Assembly (NCBI GenBank): GCA_900768805.1
Contig: CAAGEF010000203.1
Coordinates: 1 to 7,801 of the forward strand
DNA length: 7,801 nt
Source of the DNA: Clostridia bacterium
GTDB taxonomy: Bacteria; Bacillota; Clostridia; TANB77; CAG-508
Reading direction: 5' to 3'
Both the position numbers and the translations under genes were made by a program. A model generated the notes under the pieces. The model was not told where the DNA came from and made no database searches. It saw only the letters and a program-made list of their open reading frames with translations. This document shows, piece after piece, positions 5,805 through 7,801 of the stretch (position 1 is the first letter of the stretch; each line of letters opens with the position of its first letter).

Positions 5805-6665
5805 ATGAAAAAAATTTTATTAATTGGTGCAGATGGAATGCTCGGCGGAGAACTAAAAGAAAGATTAGAAAAAAATTATAATGTATATGGAACAACAATT
5901 GAAACATTAGATATTTGTGATGAAAATTCTGTTTTATCAAAAGCAGAAGAAGTAAGTCCTGAGTTTATTATAAATTGTGCTGCATTTACAAATGTTGATG
6001 GGTGCGAAACTAATTTTGAATTAGCAAATAAAGTAAATGGTATAGCTTTGGAAAATATATCAAAAGCAGCAAATTTAGTTGATGCAACTTTGGTACATAT
6101 AAGTACAGATTATGTTTTTCCAGGAGATTTAGATGTAGATAAAATGTATACAGAAGATATGCAAACAGGGCCAGTTACAGCATATGGAAAAACAAAATTA
6201 TTAGGAGAACAAAACGCAGCAAAAGCAAATAAATATTATATATTAAGAACAGCATGGCTTTATGGTTTAGGAGGAAAGAATTTTGTAAAAACAATGCTTA
6301 GACTAGGTAAAGAAAATGAAGAAGTATCCGTAGTTTCAGATCAACATGGTAGTCCTACATCAACAACTACATTATGTGATATAATAGAAAAAATTATAGA
6401 AAAACAACCAGAATATGGTATATATCATTCTACAAATGAAGGATTTACCACATGGGCTGGATTCACACAAAAAATATTTGAATTTGCAGGATATTCTACA
6501 AAAGTTAATCCAATAACTTCAGAAGAATATAAAGCAAGATTTCCACAATCTAGTGATAGACCAAAAAATAGTCAATTATCAAAAGAAAAATTAAATAAAA
6601 TCGGAATATATCCGGAGAATTTTGAGGATGCATTAAAAAAATATTTAAAGGAGGAATTAAAGTAA
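5805..6665 (+). CDS. rfbD: dTDP-4-dehydrorhamnose reductase
   Basis: This 286-residue cytoplasmic enzyme (RmlD) catalyses the last step of dTDP-L-rhamnose synthesis: NAD(P)H-dependent reduction of dTDP-4-dehydro-L-rhamnose. It is an extended short-chain dehydrogenase of the usual length for the family. The nucleotide-binding motif GADGMLG is at 8-14. NCAAFTNVDGCE (58-68) is a family hallmark, and STDYVF follows at 100-105. The catalytic pair Tyr127/Lys131 lies in YGKTK. RTAWLYG (148-154) and VVSDQHGSPTS (176-186) complete the RmlD pattern and separate it from UDP-glucose epimerases and RmlB dehydratases. It is first in a two-gene unit with its own promoter. rfbA follows with a one-base gap, and the rfbA RBS lies within the last codons of rfbD, so the two are probably translationally coupled. 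The product feeds rhamnose-containing cell-wall or capsular polysaccharide. Confidence 0.96.
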   Translation: MKKILLIGADGMLGGELKERLEKNYNVYGTTIETLDICDENSVLSKAEEVSPEFIINCAAFTNVDGCETNFELANKVNGIALENISKAANLVDATLVHISTDYVFPGDLDVDKMYTEDMQTGPVTAYGKTKLLGEQNAAKANKYYILRTAWLYGLGGKNFVKTMLRLGKENEEVSVVSDQHGSPTSTTTLCDIIEKIIEKQPEYGIYHSTNEGFTTWAGFTQKIFEFAGYSTKVNPITSEEYKARFPQSSDRPKNSQLSKEKLNKIGIYPENFEDALKKYLKEELK

Positions 6666-6666
6666 T

Positions 6667-7584
6667 ATGAAAGGAATTATATTAGCAGGAGGAAGTGCTA
6701 CAAGATTATATCCAATTACACTTGCAGTTTCAAAACAAATGTTACCAGTATATGATAAACCTATGATTTATTATCCGTTATCAGCTCTTATGATGGCTGG
6801 AATTAAAGAGGTTTTAATAATATCAACACCAGTACATATATCTGCATTTGAAAATTTACTAGGAGATGGTTCTAATTTAGGAATGAAATTTGAATATAAA
6901 GTTCAAGAAAAACCAGTAGGTTTAGCTGATGCTTTTATATTAGGAGAAGATTTTATCGGAGATGATAATGTTGCATTAATTCTTGGAGATAATATGATAT
7001 ATGGTTCAAGAATAGAAAGAATTTTAAAAGCAGCTAGTAATTTAAAAGAAGGAGGAATTATTTTCGGATATCAAGTTGCAGATCCTACATCTTATGGTGT
7101 TGTTGAAATAGATGAAAAAGGAAAAGCAATTTCAATAGAAGAAAAACCAAAAGTTCCGAAATCAAATTTTGCAGTACCAGGAATCTATTTTTATGATAAT
7201 GAAGTAATAGAAATTGCGAAATCAATAAAACCATCAGATAGAGGAGAATTAGAAATTACAGATGTAAATAGAGTATATATGGAGAAGGGAAAATTACAAG
7301 TAATTCCTTTAGGAAATGGATATGCTTGGTTCGATACAGGTTCTGCAGATAGATTATCAGATGCATCTGATTTTGTAAAAGCAATAGAATTACGTCAAGG
7401 AATACAAATAGCTTGCTTAGAAGAAATTGCATATAGAAATCAATGGATAGATAAAGATACTATTTTAGATTATGCAAAGAAATATAAAAAGACAGAATAT
7501 GGAAAATATTTAAAAAGAGTTGCAGAGGAAGAAATAAAAAAATATAGTGAAATTTATACAAATGATTTATTTAAAAATGTATAA
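6667..7584 (+). CDS. rfbA: Glucose-1-phosphate thymidylyltransferase
   Basis: This 305-residue cytoplasmic enzyme (RmlA) joins glucose-1-phosphate and dTTP to give dTDP-glucose and pyrophosphate, the first step of the dTDP-rhamnose pathway. The N-terminal nucleotidyltransferase signature GGSATRLYP is at 8-16, followed by the conserved KQMLPVYDKPMIYYP (23-37). EKPVGLADAF lies at 81-90. The metal-binding aspartates are Asp108 in GDN and Asp223 in WFDTG, and GELEITD occupies 193-199. The C-terminal helical part (about 240-280) with RQG and YGKYL fits the long RmlA type. The Lys/Glu-rich tail after about 288 makes it slightly longer than the usual 290 or so residues. AAGGAGG at 6648-6654 is 12 bases from the ATG, rather far, but no closer site exists. 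The gene ends at a strong terminator; rfbB and rfbC are not in the window. Confidence 0.97.
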   Translation: MKGIILAGGSATRLYPITLAVSKQMLPVYDKPMIYYPLSALMMAGIKEVLIISTPVHISAFENLLGDGSNLGMKFEYKVQEKPVGLADAFILGEDFIGDDNVALILGDNMIYGSRIERILKAASNLKEGGIIFGYQVADPTSYGVVEIDEKGKAISIEEKPKVPKSNFAVPGIYFYDNEVIEIAKSIKPSDRGELEITDVNRVYMEKGKLQVIPLGNGYAWFDTGSADRLSDASDFVKAIELRQGIQIACLEEIAYRNQWIDKDTILDYAKKYKKTEYGKYLKRVAEEEIKKYSEIYTNDLFKNV

Positions 7585-7586
7585 TG

Positions 7587-7627
7587 AAAAACATCCAAAG
7601 AGAATTATTTTCTTTGGATGTTTTTTT
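7587..7627 (+). terminator. Rho-independent terminator of rfbD-rfbA
   Basis: A perfect 15-bp stem pairs 7587-7601 (AAAAACATCCAAAGA) with 7611-7625 around a 9-base loop. The 3' arm runs directly into a seven-T run (7621-7627). It begins three bases after the rfbA stop. The A-run on the 5' side means it may also act on transcripts arriving from the other direction. Confidence 0.92.
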
Positions 7628-7631
7628 GTTA

Positions 7632-7658
7632 TGTTTTTGGGGACACATACCAAAAACA
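7632..7658. repeat. Perfect 9-bp hairpin with GGACACATA loop
   Basis: TGTTTTTGG (7632-7640) pairs exactly with CCAAAAACA (7650-7658) around a 9-base loop. The GGGGACA segment at the stem-loop boundary resembles conserved ends of small REP-like or MITE-like repeats that I recall from Firmicutes genomes. There is no T-run after it, and it lies only 5 bases beyond the rfb terminator. Confidence 0.6.
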
Positions 7659-7716
7659 GATAAATTATAGTTTGTGTGTTGGATTTGTAGTTTAATTTCG
7701 TTTGACATAAGTTTAG

Positions 7717-7748
7717 CAAATTCAGACAAAGGGACGGGGAATTTGTCT
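7717..7748. repeat. Overlapping alternative hairpins around GGGACGGGG
   Basis: Two mutually exclusive 7-bp perfect stems share this stretch. AGACAAA (7724-7730) pairs with TTTGTCT (7742-7748), and CAAATTC (7717-7723) pairs with GAATTTG (7739-7745). The G-rich segment GGGACGGGG lies in or next to the loop and is the most GC-rich run in the window. It may be the second half of a small repeat element with the hairpin at 7632-7658. Confidence 0.55.
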
Positions 7749-7770
7749 ATAAAAATAAGCTAGCTACAAT
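7743..7770 (+). promoter_or_regulatory. Candidate promoter for a gene beyond the window
   Basis: TTGTCT (7743-7748) and TACAAT (7765-7770) are 16 bases apart. The -35 box coincides with the right arm of the hairpin at 7724-7748. No start codon with an RBS follows before the window ends, so the leader would be at least about 25 bases long. Confidence 0.35.
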
Positions 7771-7801
7771 ATAAAGCCGTGGAGAAAGTATATATTATAT
7801 A

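Noticed and set aside
1..7801. CRISPR array, tRNA, riboswitch, phage or insertion-sequence genes
   Set aside because: No spaced direct repeats, cloverleaf-like segments, transposase or phage motifs were seen on either strand; gene gaps are too short for large leader elements.

Overview
The window comes from a very AT-rich, low-GC Gram-positive bacterium, most likely an anaerobic Firmicute of the Clostridia type, such as an uncultured gut lineage. The grounds are composition (by eye about a quarter G+C), strong AGGAGG-like ribosome binding sites, TTGNNN/TATAAT-type promoters with 17-bp spacers, a Gram-positive style lipoprotein and membrane-anchored surface proteins, and a DUF445 gene tail. 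Tryptophan is encoded by TGG. Every complete gene ends in TAA except the glycosidase, which ends in TAG, so the standard bacterial code applies and there is no sign of the Mollicute UGA reassignment. No transposase, phage, tRNA, rRNA or CRISPR array is visible.

Layout. Bases 1-125 are the 3' end of a DUF445 membrane-protein gene. A good promoter (219-247) then starts a tight same-strand cluster. It holds a two-helix membrane protein of unknown family (282-995), an anchored substrate-binding/von Willebrand A fusion protein whose start overlaps the previous gene (982-2670), an anchored CBM2-like/GH5 beta-glycanase (2682-4196), and D-aminoacyl-tRNA deacylase dtd (4229-4666). A small uncharacterised gene (4944-4663, minus strand) converges on dtd, and the two stop codons share the bases TTAA. 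Divergent from it is a small Cys-containing lipoprotein of unknown function (5058-5720). A separate promoter drives rfbD-rfbA (5805-7584), two of the four dTDP-L-rhamnose genes, which end at a strong intrinsic terminator (7587-7627). The last 170 bases hold no gene. They carry two perfect hairpins with G-rich loops (7632-7658 and 7717-7748) and a candidate promoter pointing out of the window.

How the parts may fit together. The first three cluster genes look like one envelope module: a partner with a cytosolic domain, an external binding/adhesion protein with an intact MIDAS metal site, and an external cellulase-type enzyme tethered by a transmembrane helix. The rhamnose genes supply a sugar nucleotide for surface polysaccharide. 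A functional link between the two sets is only inference from proximity. The most unusual DNA-level signals are inside the GH5 gene. Both linkers flanking the carbohydrate-binding module are built from 18-bp (six-codon) tandem units, and a perfect 14-bp inverted repeat sits exactly where the linker meets the catalytic domain.
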